From: DASYHS01 sp035998295
GTDB lineage: Bacteria; Pseudomonadota; Alphaproteobacteria; Azospirillales; Azospirillaceae
Direction of reading: 5' to 3'
DNA length: 64,000 bases
NCBI RefSeq assembly: GCF_035998295.1
Contig: NZ_DASYHS010000216.1
Span: 1-64,000 of the forward strand
Under the pieces are notes generated by a model. That model searched no databases. It was not told the DNA's origin and was given only the letters and a program-made list of their open reading frames with translations. Numbering within the stretch: position 1 is the stretch's first letter; every line of letters starts with the position of its first letter. A program made the position numbers and the translations under genes. Shown one piece after another: positions 24,235-33,882 of this stretch.

Positions 24235-25293
24235 TCAGCCCAGGTCGGGCCAGTCGAAGCGGTAGTCCCGCCGCCCGAGGCCGGCGCGCACGGGCTTGCC
24301 GGCGATGTGCAGCACGATCCATTCCTCGCTGCGGACGTGGACCGGGCGCAGCGTCGCCGGATCGACCACCGCTTCGGTCACGGTTTCGCGGGCCACCGCG
24401 TCGAGCCGCGCCTCGGCGCCCCGGGCGCCGGCCAGCACCGGGATCAGGCCCGGCGGCAGGCGCGACAGGGCCGCCTCGAGTTCCGGCCCGTCGAGTCGAG
24501 CCGTGGCGCGCAGGCGGACGCAGCACGCGAATTCCCGGTCGGGGCCGAGATTCTCCAGCACGGCCGGCCGCATCAGCCGCCGGCCCTCCACCGCGACCGG
24601 CATCATGCCGACGCTCGAGCCGCCGGGCGCCGGGCCGAAATCGATCCAGGAGCCGACCCAGGCGTTCCACGGGTCCTCGGCCGCGGCCGCCAGCACGTCG
24701 TGCACCGCGGCCGAGCGCATCAGGCCGCGCGCGAGGTCGCGGTCGGCGGGATGGCCGGCGAAGGCGTCGGCCTCGGCCAGCGCCGCCAGCGCATCCGGAA
24801 GCCCGGTCACGCCGGCAACGCGGCCGTCGGTACCGATGCGGTAGCCGGGCGGCGCGGCGGCGGCGGCGGCGAACAGCGCGGTGCCCGGACGCATCGGTCC
24901 GCCCGCGCCCTCGCCGGCGTCGAGATGCAGGAGTTCCGCCGCCTGCGCCCGGACGTCGAAGCCGCCCTCGGCCGAGGGCGACACCGCCAGCACGTAGCGT
25001 GCCCGGGCACGGCGGCCGAGCGACTCGGCTTCCACCGCGACCGGCACCAGTGCCGGCACGGGCCAGGCGAAGGAGAACGGCGTGCGAGCGGCCGGCGCAT
25101 GGGGTGCTGCGGAGATGGCTACAGGGGTGGACGCCGTCGAGGCCGGCGCGGGAGCCGTCACCGGCGTGACGCGGCTCGGGGCCGTCACGCAGCCGGCGAG
25201 CAGCGCCGCCGCGACCGCGGCCATCAACAGGCCGCCCGGCCTGCTTCCCGCCAGCCTGCCTCCCGTCGTTCCGTACGCACCGGTGCTCGCCAT
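24235..25293 (-). CDS. Predicted lipoprotein of unknown function
   Basis: A 352-residue protein with a type II signal: a hydrophobic stretch LLMAAVAAALLAGC ending in lipobox LAGC, so the lipidated Cys is residue 35. A Pro/Ala/Thr-rich linker (about 36-75) follows, then a globular domain with repeated strands (EAESLGRRARARYVLAV, RLDGPELEAALSRL, VVDPATLRPVHVRSEEWIV). I do not recognise the family. It probably sits in the inner or outer membrane facing the periplasm. Convergent with the stress protein. Confidence 0.72.
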   Translation of the reverse strand: MASTGAYGTTGGRLAGSRPGGLLMAAVAAALLAGCVTAPSRVTPVTAPAPASTASTPVAISAAPHAPAARTPFSFAWPVPALVPVAVEAESLGRRARARYVLAVSPSAEGGFDVRAQAAELLHLDAGEGAGGPMRPGTALFAAAAAAPPGYRIGTDGRVAGVTGLPDALAALAEADAFAGHPADRDLARGLMRSAAVHDVLAAAAEDPWNAWVGSWIDFGPAPGGSSVGMMPVAVEGRRLMRPAVLENLGPDREFACCVRLRATARLDGPELEAALSRLPPGLIPVLAGARGAEARLDAVARETVTEAVVDPATLRPVHVRSEEWIVLHIAGKPVRAGLGRRDYRFDWPDLG

Positions 25294-25381
25294 GGTCGGT
25301 CCAGCCCTCCGCTCTCTCTCGCGTCCAGTGTTGACCCGCGGGAGCCGATCCGGTCAAGCGGCATCGTGCCGGGCCATGGCT

Positions 25382-26560
25382 TCACACGACGTTCAACTCG
25401 CGGATCGGGCGGCCGGCGGCGATACGGTCGTAGCCGAACTCCGCGAGGTCGAGCGTGCGGTAGGCGCCGTGCTCCACCAGTTCGGCGATCGCGCGGCCGG
25501 CGGCCGGCGCCTGCTGCAGGCCGTGGCCGCTGAAGCCGTTGGCGAACAGGAGGTTGGAGACCTCGGGATGGGCCCCCAGGATCGCGTTCTGGTCGAAGGT
25601 GTTGTACTCGTAGAGCCCGGCCCAGGAACCCGTCAGCTTGATCGCCTCGAAGGCGGGAACGCGCCGGGCCAGCGCGGGCCAGATCGTCTCCTCGAACAGC
25701 GCGTGGTCGACCTCCAGCTCGGTCGTGTCCGGGTCGCGCTCGGCCGGCGGCGAGACGCCGCAGATGAACTGCGCGCCCTCGGGGCGGAAATAGACCCCGG
25801 TCGGGTCGATTACCAGCGGGCAGTCCGGCAGCGGCGCGCGGCAGTCGAAGACGAAGACCGAGCGCCGCCGGGGCGCCACCGGCAGATCCACTCCCCCCAT
25901 GGCGGCGAGTGCTCGGGCGTGCGGGCCGGCCGCGTTCACCAGCGTGCCGCAGCCGATCCGGCGGCCGTCGGCGAGCCGGACCTCGGCGACCCGGCCGCCT
26001 TCGCGCCCGAGGCCGGCCGCCTCGGCGGTCAGGTACTCCACGCCGAGCGCCCGCGCCTTGCGCTTCAGGCCCTGGAGCAGGCTGTAGCCGTCGAACCATC
26101 CCTCGCCGGACAGGCCGAGCGAGCCGGCGGCGATGCCCTTGGTGGACAGCCAGGGATAGCGCCGGGCCAGATCCGCCGGCTCCAGCAGGGCCACGTCCGC
26201 CCCGTGCGTGCGCTGGACCGCGTGGTTGGCTTCCAGCACGCCGCGCCCGGCCCCGCTCGCGAGGAACAGGTAGCCGGGTTCCCTGAACGCCAGGTCCGGG
26301 CCCTCGCCGTCGACCGCGAGCAGCTCTCCGGCCGCGCGCAGGAAGGAGAGGCCGAAGCGCGACATCGCGATGTTGGCCGGGGTCGAGAACTGCTGGCGGA
26401 TCGAGCTGGCGGACAGCGCGGAGGACGCCGCCCGGTAGGTCGGGTCCCGCTCGACGACCGCGACCGTTCCGTCGAAACCGGGACTCGCCGCCAGGAAATA
26501 CGCGACCGCGCTGCCCACGGCGCCGCCGCCGACCACCACCACGTCGTACCGTCCGTCCAC
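25382..26560 (-). CDS. FAD-dependent oxidoreductase, DAO family (FOXRED1/sarcosine-oxidase-like)
   Basis: A 392-residue enzyme. The dinucleotide fold is YDVVVVGGGAVGSAVAYFL (GGGAVG at 11-16), followed by ASSALSASSIRQQFSTPANI, the flavin-contact segment of the D-amino-acid oxidase superfamily, and NAAGPHARALA. The C-terminal FANGFSGHGLQQAPAAGRAIAEL is diagnostic of the FOXRED1/sarcosine-dehydrogenase-like branch. It likely oxidises an N-methyl or secondary amino acid; the substrate is not readable. The gene is monocistronic. Confidence 0.88.
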   Translation of the reverse strand: MDGRYDVVVVGGGAVGSAVAYFLAASPGFDGTVAVVERDPTYRAASSALSASSIRQQFSTPANIAMSRFGLSFLRAAGELLAVDGEGPDLAFREPGYLFLASGAGRGVLEANHAVQRTHGADVALLEPADLARRYPWLSTKGIAAGSLGLSGEGWFDGYSLLQGLKRKARALGVEYLTAEAAGLGREGGRVAEVRLADGRRIGCGTLVNAAGPHARALAAMGGVDLPVAPRRRSVFVFDCRAPLPDCPLVIDPTGVYFRPEGAQFICGVSPPAERDPDTTELEVDHALFEETIWPALARRVPAFEAIKLTGSWAGLYEYNTFDQNAILGAHPEVSNLLFANGFSGHGLQQAPAAGRAIAELVEHGAYRTLDLAEFGYDRIAAGRPIRELNVV

Positions 26561-26682
26561 GTCCGCCTATCCTCGTTCCGGGAAACGCGTCACCATAAGG
26601 GGTGCCGCCCCGCCTGGAAAGAGGGCCGCCTTTCAGTCGCGTGCGGGCGCCGTCCGCGATCGTATTTCGCTCGTAACCATCC

Positions 26683-26710
26683 TTACAGTGCCGTGTTGTT
26701 CGGCTAAACT
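26683..26710 (+). promoter_or_regulatory. Candidate sigma70 promoter of the glutamate dehydrogenase gene
   Basis: TTACAG at 26683-26688 and TAAACT at 26705-26710 are 16 bases apart, each matching consensus at four of six positions. They lie in the 201-base gap before the dehydrogenase. A strong Shine-Dalgarno, GAGGAGG, sits 9 bases before the ATG at 26762. Confidence 0.45.
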
Positions 26711-26761
26711 GCCGACCATAACGAAAGAAGCGACGCGTTCGCTCCGAGGAGGCATCGCATC

Positions 26762-29700
26762 ATGGCCCTCAAGGCCGAGCAGCTCAAAGGCGAGCTGACC
26801 GAGAAGATCGTCCGCCAAGTCCGCGACAGGCTCAACCGCGACAAGGCGGACCCGGCGGAGAGGTTCGTCCGCCAGTTCTACGCCAACGTCCCGCCCGACG
26901 ACATCGTGCAGTCGAGCCCGGACCAGCTCTACGGGGCGGCCCTGTCGATCTGGCAGTTCGGCCAGCAGCGCGAGCCCGACCGGCCGCGCGTGCGCGTCTA
27001 CACGCCCCGCGTCGAGGAGCAGGGCTGGGCCGCCGGCCACACCGTGGTCGAGATCGTCAACGACGACATGCCGTTCCTGGTCGATTCGGTGACGGCGGAA
27101 GTGAACCGGCACAACCTGACGGTCCATCTCGTGATCCACCCGGTCGTGCGCGCCCGGCGCGACGCCCGCGGCGCACTGGTCGAGCTGTACGAACCCCAGG
27201 CGGCCCCGGCCGAGGCGCGGGCCGAGAGCTTCATGCATGTCGAGGTCGACGAGGTGTCCTCGCCCGAGGTGCTGGAGGCCCTGCGCGTAGACCTGGAGCG
27301 GGTGCTCGGCGACGTGCGCGCGGCGGTCGGGGACTGGCAGGCGATGCGCCGGCGCGCCGAGGCGGTGATCGAGGAGGTGGGGGGGACCGGCGTGCCCGTG
27401 CCCCGCGACGAGCTGGACGAAGGCCTCGACTTCCTGCGCTGGCTCAACGACGACAACTTCACCTTCCTCGGATGCCGCTCGTACCGCTTCGAGGACGGCA
27501 GCGAGGACGCCTCGCTGGCGGTGGTTCCCGACAGCGGGCTCGGCATCCTGCGCGACGAGAACTACCTGGTCTTCCAGGGCCTGCGGAACTTCCAGGCGCT
27601 GCCGCCGGAGGTCCGGCAGTTCATGCGCCAGCCGCGGCTGTTGCTGGTCACGAAGTCGAACCGCAAGTCGACGGTGCACCGGCCGACCCAGATGGACGCC
27701 ATCTTCGTCAAGGTGTTCGACGAGAATGGCGAGGTCGCGGGCGAGCACCTGTTCGTGGGGCTGTTCACCTCCGTCGCCTATTCGCGCAGCACGCGCGACA
27801 TCCCGTTCCTGCGCAAGAAGGTGACCCGCGTGCTGCAGCGCGCCGGCTTCGAGCCGCGCTCGCACGACGGCAAGGCGCTGATCCACATCCTCGAGGGCTT
27901 CCAGCGCGACGAGCTGTTCCAGATCGGCGACGACGAGCTGTACGAGATCGCGCTCGGCGTGCTGCACCTCCAGGAACGCCAGCGCACCGCGCTGTTCGTG
28001 CGCCGCGACCCGTTCGAACGGTTCGTGACCTGCCTGGTCTTCGTGCCGCGCGACCGCTACGACACCGACCTGCGCCGGCGCATCCAGGCCATCCTCGAGA
28101 CGGCCTTCCGCGGCACCAGCACGACCTTCTACACCCAGCTCGCCGAGAGCGTGCTGGCGCGCGTCCAGTTCCACGTAGAGACGACGCCGGGCGCGATCCC
28201 GGACGTCGACCTCGCCGAGCTGGAGGCCCGCCTGATCGAGGCGAGCCGCGCCTGGTCCGACCGGCTGCTGGACGCGCTGGTCGAAGCCCGGGGCGAGGAA
28301 CAGGGGCTCAGGCTGCACCGGCGCTACACCGGGGCCTTCCCGACCTCGTACCGCGAGAACTTCGGGGCCGAGGTCGCGGTCTTCGACATCGAGCGCATCG
28401 AGCAGGCGCTGCACACGCGCACGCTGGGCCTCAACCTCTACCGCCGGATCGAGGCGGGGGACGACGAGCTGCACCTGAAGCTCTACCACGAGGGTGCCGC
28501 CGTGCCGCTGTCGGACGCGCTGCCGATGCTCGAGCGCATGGGGCTGAAGGTGCTGTCCGAGGCCGGGCCGTTCGAGATCCGGATCATGGGCCGGCAGGAG
28601 CCGGTCTGGATGCACGATTTCGCGATGAGCACGCGCAGCGGCGCCACCGTCGACCTGCGGGAGGTCAAGCAGGCGTTCCAGGACGCTTTCGCGCGCGTGT
28701 GGGCCGGCGAAACGGAGAACGACGGCTTCAACCGACTGGTGCTGCTGGCCGGGCTCGGCTGGCGCGAGGTGATGGTGCTGCGCGCCTACGCGAAGTACCT
28801 GCGCCAGGCGCGGCTGCAGTTCAGCCAGGACTACCTGGAAGACGCGCTGTCCGCGCATCCCGCGATCACGCGCCAGATCGTGCGCCTGTTCCGGACCCTG
28901 CACGATCCCGCCCGGCCGGGCACGGCGGAGGACCGGCGGACCGCGGCGAACGGCATCCTGGTCGAGATCGAGCACCGGCTGGACGCGGTCGCGAACCTGG
29001 ACGAGGACCGCATCCTGCGCCGCTTCCTCAACCTCGTCCGCTCGACCCTGCGCACCAATTTCTTCCAGACGCAGCCCGACGGCATGCCCAAGCCCCATCT
29101 GGCGCTCAAGCTCGACAGCCGGTCGATCGACGACCTGCCGCTGCCGCGGCCCTGGGTCGAGATGTTCGTCTACAGCCCGCGGGTCGAGGGCGTGCACCTG
29201 CGCGGCGGCAAGGTCGCGCGCGGCGGCATCCGCTGGTCCGACCGGCGCGAGGATTTCCGGACCGAGATCCTCGGCCTGATGAAGGCGCAGACCGTCAAGA
29301 ACGCGGTGATCGTGCCGGTCGGGGCCAAGGGCGGCTTCGTCGTCAAGCGGCCGCCGGCACCGTCGCTGGGCCGCGACGCCTGGCTCGCCGAGGGGATCGA
29401 GTGCTACCGCACCTTCATCCGCGGCCTGCTCGACGTCACCGACACGCTCGGGCGCGACGGCGAGGTGATCGTGCCGCCGGACGTCGTCCGGCTCGACGGC
29501 GACGACCCCTATCTGGTCGTCGCGGCGGACAAGGGCACCGCGACCTTCTCCGACATCGCCAACGGCATCGCCATCGACTACGGCTTCTGGCTCGGGGACG
29601 CCTTCGCGTCCGGGGGCTCGCAGGGCTACGACCACAAGAAGATGGGCATCACCGCCCGCGGCGCCTGGGAATCGGTCAAGCGCCACTTCCGCGAACTGGG

Positions 29701-31630
29701 CACCGACATCCAGACGCAGGACTTCACGGTCGTCGGCGTCGGCGACATGTCGGGCGACGTGTTCGGCAACGGCATGCTTCTGTCGCGTCACATCCGGCTG
29801 GTCGGCGCGTTCAATCACCTGCACATATTCTGCGATCCGGACCCCGATCCCGAACGGAGCTGGGAGGAGAGGCAGCGCCTGTTCGACCTGCCCCGCTCGA
29901 CCTGGGCCGACTACGACGCGCAGGCGCTTTCGCCGGGGGCCCGCATCTACGAGCGCGCGGCCAAGTCGATCGAGCTGACGCCCCAGATCCGGGCGCGCTT
30001 CGGCATCGCGCGCGAGCGCGTGACGCCGGCCGAGCTGGTCCAGGCGATGCTGAAGGCGGAGACCGACCTGCTGTGGTTCGGCGGCATCGGCACCTACGTG
30101 AAGTGCTCCGACGAGAGCCACGCGGAAGTCGGCGACAAGACCAACGACGGGCTCCGGGTCGATGCCGACGAGCTTCACGCCCGCGTCGTCGGCGAGGGGG
30201 CCAACCTCGCGATGACCCAGCGCGCGCGCATCGAGGCGGCCGGCCGGGGCGTCAAGCTGAACACGGACGCAATCGACAACTCCGCCGGCGTTGACACCTC
30301 CGACCACGAGGTGAACATCAAGATCGTGCTCGGCGACGTGGTCGGGCGCGGCGACATGACCCTCAAGCAGCGCGACCGCCTGCTCGTCGACATGACCGAC
30401 GAGGTGGCGGCCCTGGTGCTCGCCGACAACTACCTCCAGACCCAGGCGCTCAGCCTCACCGAGGTCGCGGCCCCGGACCTGCTGGAGAACCAGGCCCGCT
30501 TCATGCGCGCATTGGAGAAGGCGGGCGACCTGGACCGCGCGATCGAGGCGCTGCCGGGCGACGAGGAGATCGGCACCCGCATGGCCGCGCGCGCCGGCCT
30601 GACCCGGCCGGAAACGGCCGTGCTGCTGGCCTACGGCAAGATCGCGCTGTACCGGGACGTGCTCGCCTCCAACCTGCCGGACGATCCCGGGCTGACCGGG
30701 GACCTGCTGGCCTATTTCCCCGGCCCGCTGCGCGAGGGCTTCGCCGAGGCGGTGGCCCGCCACCGGCTGCGGCGCGAGATCGTCGCGACGGCGGTGACCA
30801 ACAGCCTGGTGAACCGCTGCGGACCGACCTTCGTCATGGAGACGATGGAGAAGACGGGGATGGGGCCGAGCGACGTCGCGCGCGCCTATCTGGCGGTGCG
30901 CGAGGCGTTCGGCCTGCGACGGCTGTGGCAGGAGATCCAGGGCCTCGACAACCTCGTGCCCACGGCCTGCCAGTACGAAATGCTGGCCGAGACGCAGCGC
31001 CTGATCTACCGCGCGGTCTCCTGGCTGCTGGTCAATGTCGAGCCGCAGCCCCTCGATCTGCTGGCGACGCGCGAAGCCTTCGGGCCCGGAGTGACGGAGC
31101 TGTCGGAGAGCATCGAGGCGGTGCTGTGCGAGGACGACCGCCAGCGCCTGTCGGACCGGGCGGCACCCTGGATCGACGCCGGTGCGCCGGCCGGCCTGGC
31201 ATCGCGGGTCGCGGCGCTGCCCCTCATGGGGGCGGCGCTCGAGGTGACGCGCATCGCCTCGCAGCTCGGCCGCTCCGTTCCGGAGGTCGCGACCGTCCAC
31301 TACGCGCTCGGCCACCGCTTCGGGCTCGAATGGCTGCGCAGCCAGGCATACACCATCCGCACCGACACCCACTGGCAGCGCCAGGCGGTCGGCGCGATCG
31401 TCGACGACCTGTTCGCGCTCCAGGGCAGCCTGAGCGTCAAGGTGCTGTCGTCCTCGGCGGCGGCCGTGCCCGGCGAGGGCGACCGCCTGATCGACGACTG
31501 GATCGCCGCCCGCCCGGGACCGGTGGAGCGGATCGTCCAACTCCTGGGCGAGCTGCGGGCCCAGCCGGTGGTCGACCTCGCGATGCTCGCGGTGGCCAAC
31601 CGGCAGCTCAGGGGCCTGGTGGCGGGGTAG
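26762..31630 (+). CDS. gdhB: NAD-specific glutamate dehydrogenase, large 180-kDa class
   Basis: A 1622-residue enzyme oxidising glutamate to 2-oxoglutarate and ammonium with NAD. The N-terminal regulatory region (about 1-700) contains ACT-like segments (DDMPFLVDSVTAEVNRHNLTVHLVIHP). The catalytic core begins near 790: RGGKVARGGIRWSDRREDFRTE, then GAKGGFVVKR (about 855) with the active-site lysine, VGDMSGDVFGNGM and ADLLWFGGIGTYVK. The C-terminal helical region includes DNSAGVDTSDHEVNIKI. Length and motifs match the GDH family of Streptomyces, Pseudomonas and alphaproteobacteria. It has its own promoter and a likely catabolic role. Confidence 0.96.
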   Translation: MALKAEQLKGELTEKIVRQVRDRLNRDKADPAERFVRQFYANVPPDDIVQSSPDQLYGAALSIWQFGQQREPDRPRVRVYTPRVEEQGWAAGHTVVEIVNDDMPFLVDSVTAEVNRHNLTVHLVIHPVVRARRDARGALVELYEPQAAPAEARAESFMHVEVDEVSSPEVLEALRVDLERVLGDVRAAVGDWQAMRRRAEAVIEEVGGTGVPVPRDELDEGLDFLRWLNDDNFTFLGCRSYRFEDGSEDASLAVVPDSGLGILRDENYLVFQGLRNFQALPPEVRQFMRQPRLLLVTKSNRKSTVHRPTQMDAIFVKVFDENGEVAGEHLFVGLFTSVAYSRSTRDIPFLRKKVTRVLQRAGFEPRSHDGKALIHILEGFQRDELFQIGDDELYEIALGVLHLQERQRTALFVRRDPFERFVTCLVFVPRDRYDTDLRRRIQAILETAFRGTSTTFYTQLAESVLARVQFHVETTPGAIPDVDLAELEARLIEASRAWSDRLLDALVEARGEEQGLRLHRRYTGAFPTSYRENFGAEVAVFDIERIEQALHTRTLGLNLYRRIEAGDDELHLKLYHEGAAVPLSDALPMLERMGLKVLSEAGPFEIRIMGRQEPVWMHDFAMSTRSGATVDLREVKQAFQDAFARVWAGETENDGFNRLVLLAGLGWREVMVLRAYAKYLRQARLQFSQDYLEDALSAHPAITRQIVRLFRTLHDPARPGTAEDRRTAANGILVEIEHRLDAVANLDEDRILRRFLNLVRSTLRTNFFQTQPDGMPKPHLALKLDSRSIDDLPLPRPWVEMFVYSPRVEGVHLRGGKVARGGIRWSDRREDFRTEILGLMKAQTVKNAVIVPVGAKGGFVVKRPPAPSLGRDAWLAEGIECYRTFIRGLLDVTDTLGRDGEVIVPPDVVRLDGDDPYLVVAADKGTATFSDIANGIAIDYGFWLGDAFASGGSQGYDHKKMGITARGAWESVKRHFRELGTDIQTQDFTVVGVGDMSGDVFGNGMLLSRHIRLVGAFNHLHIFCDPDPDPERSWEERQRLFDLPRSTWADYDAQALSPGARIYERAAKSIELTPQIRARFGIARERVTPAELVQAMLKAETDLLWFGGIGTYVKCSDESHAEVGDKTNDGLRVDADELHARVVGEGANLAMTQRARIEAAGRGVKLNTDAIDNSAGVDTSDHEVNIKIVLGDVVGRGDMTLKQRDRLLVDMTDEVAALVLADNYLQTQALSLTEVAAPDLLENQARFMRALEKAGDLDRAIEALPGDEEIGTRMAARAGLTRPETAVLLAYGKIALYRDVLASNLPDDPGLTGDLLAYFPGPLREGFAEAVARHRLRREIVATAVTNSLVNRCGPTFVMETMEKTGMGPSDVARAYLAVREAFGLRRLWQEIQGLDNLVPTACQYEMLAETQRLIYRAVSWLLVNVEPQPLDLLATREAFGPGVTELSESIEAVLCEDDRQRLSDRAAPWIDAGAPAGLASRVAALPLMGAALEVTRIASQLGRSVPEVATVHYALGHRFGLEWLRSQAYTIRTDTHWQRQAVGAIVDDLFALQGSLSVKVLSSSAAAVPGEGDRLIDDWIAARPGPVERIVQLLGELRAQPVVDLAMLAVANRQLRGLVAG

Positions 31631-31660
31631 GGACACGCCCTACCTCTGCTACCGGCTCCC

Positions 31661-32800
31661 TCAACCGCCATGCAGGAGGCCGGCGATCAGCCCGGCCGCC
31701 TCGGTTGCCCCGGTGGCCGGGACCGGCGGGCGGGGCGGGGCGGCCCACAACGCATCGAGCGCCGCCAGCACGTCGCCGGCCTCCAGTGCTGCCCGCGGGA
31801 TCTCGGCCGCGCGGGCATTGGCGTGCAGCCAGTCCAATAGCCACGGCTCCTCCGGCCAGTCGCCGCGGCGCAGATAGAGGAAAGGGACGCCGTGAATGGC
31901 AGCGCCGGCCACGCTGCCGTAGCCGGGCTTGCCGATGAAGGCGTCGAGCGAGGCGAGCACGTCCTCGAAGGGCAGGCCGAGGGCGGACAGGTCGTGCACC
32001 CGCGTCCCGGTGCCCGCCCCGGCCGGCACCAGGAACCGTACGCCCTCGATCGCCGGCCAGGACGCCGCAGGCGGCGCGTCGCCCATGCCGCCGAGGGCCG
32101 CCAGCACCAGCCTTTCACCCGGGGTCATGCCGAGTCGCGCCGCGATCGCGTCCCGCCGGCACGTGCCGCGCCGGCCGATCGGCCCGGTATCGGCGATGCG
32201 CCGGGCGCCGGCGAACGGCATCGAGGGGGCGGGGCGCAGCACCAGGTCGGCCCGGGCGTAGCAGGCGTGCAGCCGCCGCGCCGTCTCGAGCATGTCCGCG
32301 TCGCCGGGAAACAGGCCGGCCAGGATGTCGCCCCAGGTCAGCGTCGCCATCAACGCCACCGGGACGCCCGCTTCCCGTGCGCCCGCGACCGCGGCCGCCG
32401 AGGCGTTCGAGAGCACCAGGCCGGCGCCCGTGCGCCGAAGCAGCGCCGCCTCGGCGGCCACGACGGCATCCCAGCGTGCCGCCAGTTTCCCGTAAGCCGC
32501 ACGCGTCGCCGGCAGGTCCAGCTCGGTCGCCGAGCGCAGGACGACGCCGAAATCGTCGTCGGGCACGATCAGGTCGAAGGGAGGGGCTATCACCTCCTCG
32601 ATGCGCCGGCGCGGAATGGCGCTGCGCACGGACAGGGACAGGCCGGGCAGCAGGCGGCGCAGTCCGGCCACCGCCGCCCCGGTCTGGACCGCGTGGCCGA
32701 AGCCGTTGGCGGTGATCGCGGCGTGGAGGCGCACGGGGCGCCGGGACAGGATCGGTTCCAAGACGGCTTCTTCGCATTGGGCGGGAGACGCGGATCGCAT
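31661..32800 (-). CDS. Glycosyltransferase-like (GT-B) protein
   Basis: A 379-residue soluble protein. The N-terminal RLHAAITANGFGHAVQTGAAVAGL is the glycine-rich first loop typical of UDP-sugar-using GT-B enzymes and of the L-arabinokinase N-terminal domain. The C-terminal FIGKPGYGSVAGAAIHGVPFLYLRRGDWPEEPWLLDWL is the donor-binding GKPG...E block of GT1/GT28-like enzymes. Acceptor and donor are unknown. The start ATG is internal to a longer open frame and was chosen because translation before it runs against the divergent remnant gene. Confidence 0.72.
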   Translation of the reverse strand: MRSASPAQCEEAVLEPILSRRPVRLHAAITANGFGHAVQTGAAVAGLRRLLPGLSLSVRSAIPRRRIEEVIAPPFDLIVPDDDFGVVLRSATELDLPATRAAYGKLAARWDAVVAAEAALLRRTGAGLVLSNASAAAVAGAREAGVPVALMATLTWGDILAGLFPGDADMLETARRLHACYARADLVLRPAPSMPFAGARRIADTGPIGRRGTCRRDAIAARLGMTPGERLVLAALGGMGDAPPAASWPAIEGVRFLVPAGAGTGTRVHDLSALGLPFEDVLASLDAFIGKPGYGSVAGAAIHGVPFLYLRRGDWPEEPWLLDWLHANARAAEIPRAALEAGDVLAALDALWAAPPRPPVPATGATEAAGLIAGLLHGG

Positions 32801-32868
32801 ACCGTAGCGTCGTGCGCGATGTCGAGCGGATGCCGCCGCGACCGGGCTGCACCACGAGGAGGAACGCG

Positions 32869-33220
32869 ATGACGGGGACGCTCTCGATCGTCCGGCGGCT
32901 GATCCCGGAATGGGGCACGACCTACGGCCCGGCCGGCGAGGGACCGTTTCCGGCGGTGATGGTCCTCCATGGCTCGGAGGGAGGATGGTCGGGCTGGAGC
33001 CACCGCAACGCGGTCCTTCTCGCGGCCCACGGGTTCCTGGCTTTCCCTTTCCCTTACGCCCGGAAGGGCAACGCGTGGAACGCCTGCGACATCGTCGACG
33101 TCCCCCTCGACCGCAGAGGTCCATATATACGACGGCGAGGACCACAGCCTCGGCAGCCACGCCGAGAACGAACTTCACGGACACCTGATCCCGTTCCTCG
33201 CGAGGCATCTCGTCGCATGA
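32869..33220 (+). pseudogene. Dienelactone hydrolase-family remnant with internal deletion
   Basis: The frame from ATG 32869 (GAGGAGG 7 bases upstream) encodes a dienelactone hydrolase N terminus: PAVMVLHGSEGGWSGWSH (oxyanion region) and AAHGFLAFPFPYARKG, stopping matching after VDVPLDR at about 33113. Immediately afterwards, another frame gives the family's C terminus: VHIYDGEDHSLGSHAENE, with the catalytic His region, ending at 33220. About 120 residues with the nucleophile Cys/Ser are missing, so the gene looks inactivated by an out-of-frame deletion. Confidence 0.75.
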
Positions 33221-33292
33221 CATGCCGCGCGCGCATCTGCGTGCGACGGACATGACATAATGCGTACGCAATTGCGTGAGACGGAGGAGATG

Positions 33293-33874
33293 ATGCCGAA
33301 GATCCTGACCGTGCTGACGGACGACTACGCGGACTGGGAATGCGGGCTGCTGCACGGCAGCGGCCGTTCCTATCTCGGGCTGGAGATCGAGACGGCCTCG
33401 CCCGGCGGGCGGGCGGTGCGCTCGATGGGCGGCCTGCTGACCACGACGGACCGGGACCTCGCCGGGGCGACGCCGGACGGGTTCGACGCGCTCGTGGTCT
33501 GCGGCGGCATGATCTGGACGACGCCCGCGGCTCCCGACCTGTCCGACCTCCTGAAGGCGGCGCTGGGCGCCGGGCGGACGGTCGCCTGCATCTGCGGAGC
33601 CACGCTTGCGCTCGCCCGGGCCGGGCTGCTGGACGACCGGCGCCATACCAGCAACTCCGCCGATTTCCTGCGCACGAACGCCCCCGCCTATGCCGGGCAG
33701 GCCCTCTACGATCCGGGGCCGCGGGCGGTCAGCGACCGGGGGGTCGTCACCGCAGCCGGCACGGCGCCGGTATCCTTCGCGGTCGAGGTGTTCCGGGCGG
33801 TCCTTCCCGACCGCCAGGAGGAGACGGCGGCGTTCGCGGCCATGCTCGGCGGCGAGCACCGCCCGCCCGCCTGA
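33293..33874 (+). CDS. DJ-1/PfpI-family protein
   Basis: A 193-residue class I glutamine-amidotransferase-like protein. The nucleophile elbow is ACICGATLALARAG with Cys101, and the supporting acid is Glu16 in DYADWECGLL. HTSNSADFLRTNAP is the usual C-terminal region of the YdeA/PfpI group. Roles in this family include deglycase, glyoxalase and stress chaperone activity; which applies is unknown. GGAGG precedes two adjacent ATGs; the second was chosen for spacing. A palindrome TGCGTACGCA (33261-33270) lies upstream and could be an operator. Confidence 0.85.
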   Translation: MPKILTVLTDDYADWECGLLHGSGRSYLGLEIETASPGGRAVRSMGGLLTTTDRDLAGATPDGFDALVVCGGMIWTTPAAPDLSDLLKAALGAGRTVACICGATLALARAGLLDDRRHTSNSADFLRTNAPAYAGQALYDPGPRAVSDRGVVTAAGTAPVSFAVEVFRAVLPDRQEETAAFAAMLGGEHRPPA

Positions 33875-33882
33875 GCGAGCCC

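Noticed and set aside
26633..31636. Open frame of 1667 codons on the minus strand
   Set aside because: It is entirely antisense to the glutamate dehydrogenase gene, has no domain pattern, and reflects the high GC content and third-position bias of the plus-strand gene. Similar long antisense frames over the polyamine operon, the amine operon and the bd oxidase genes are rejected for the same reason.
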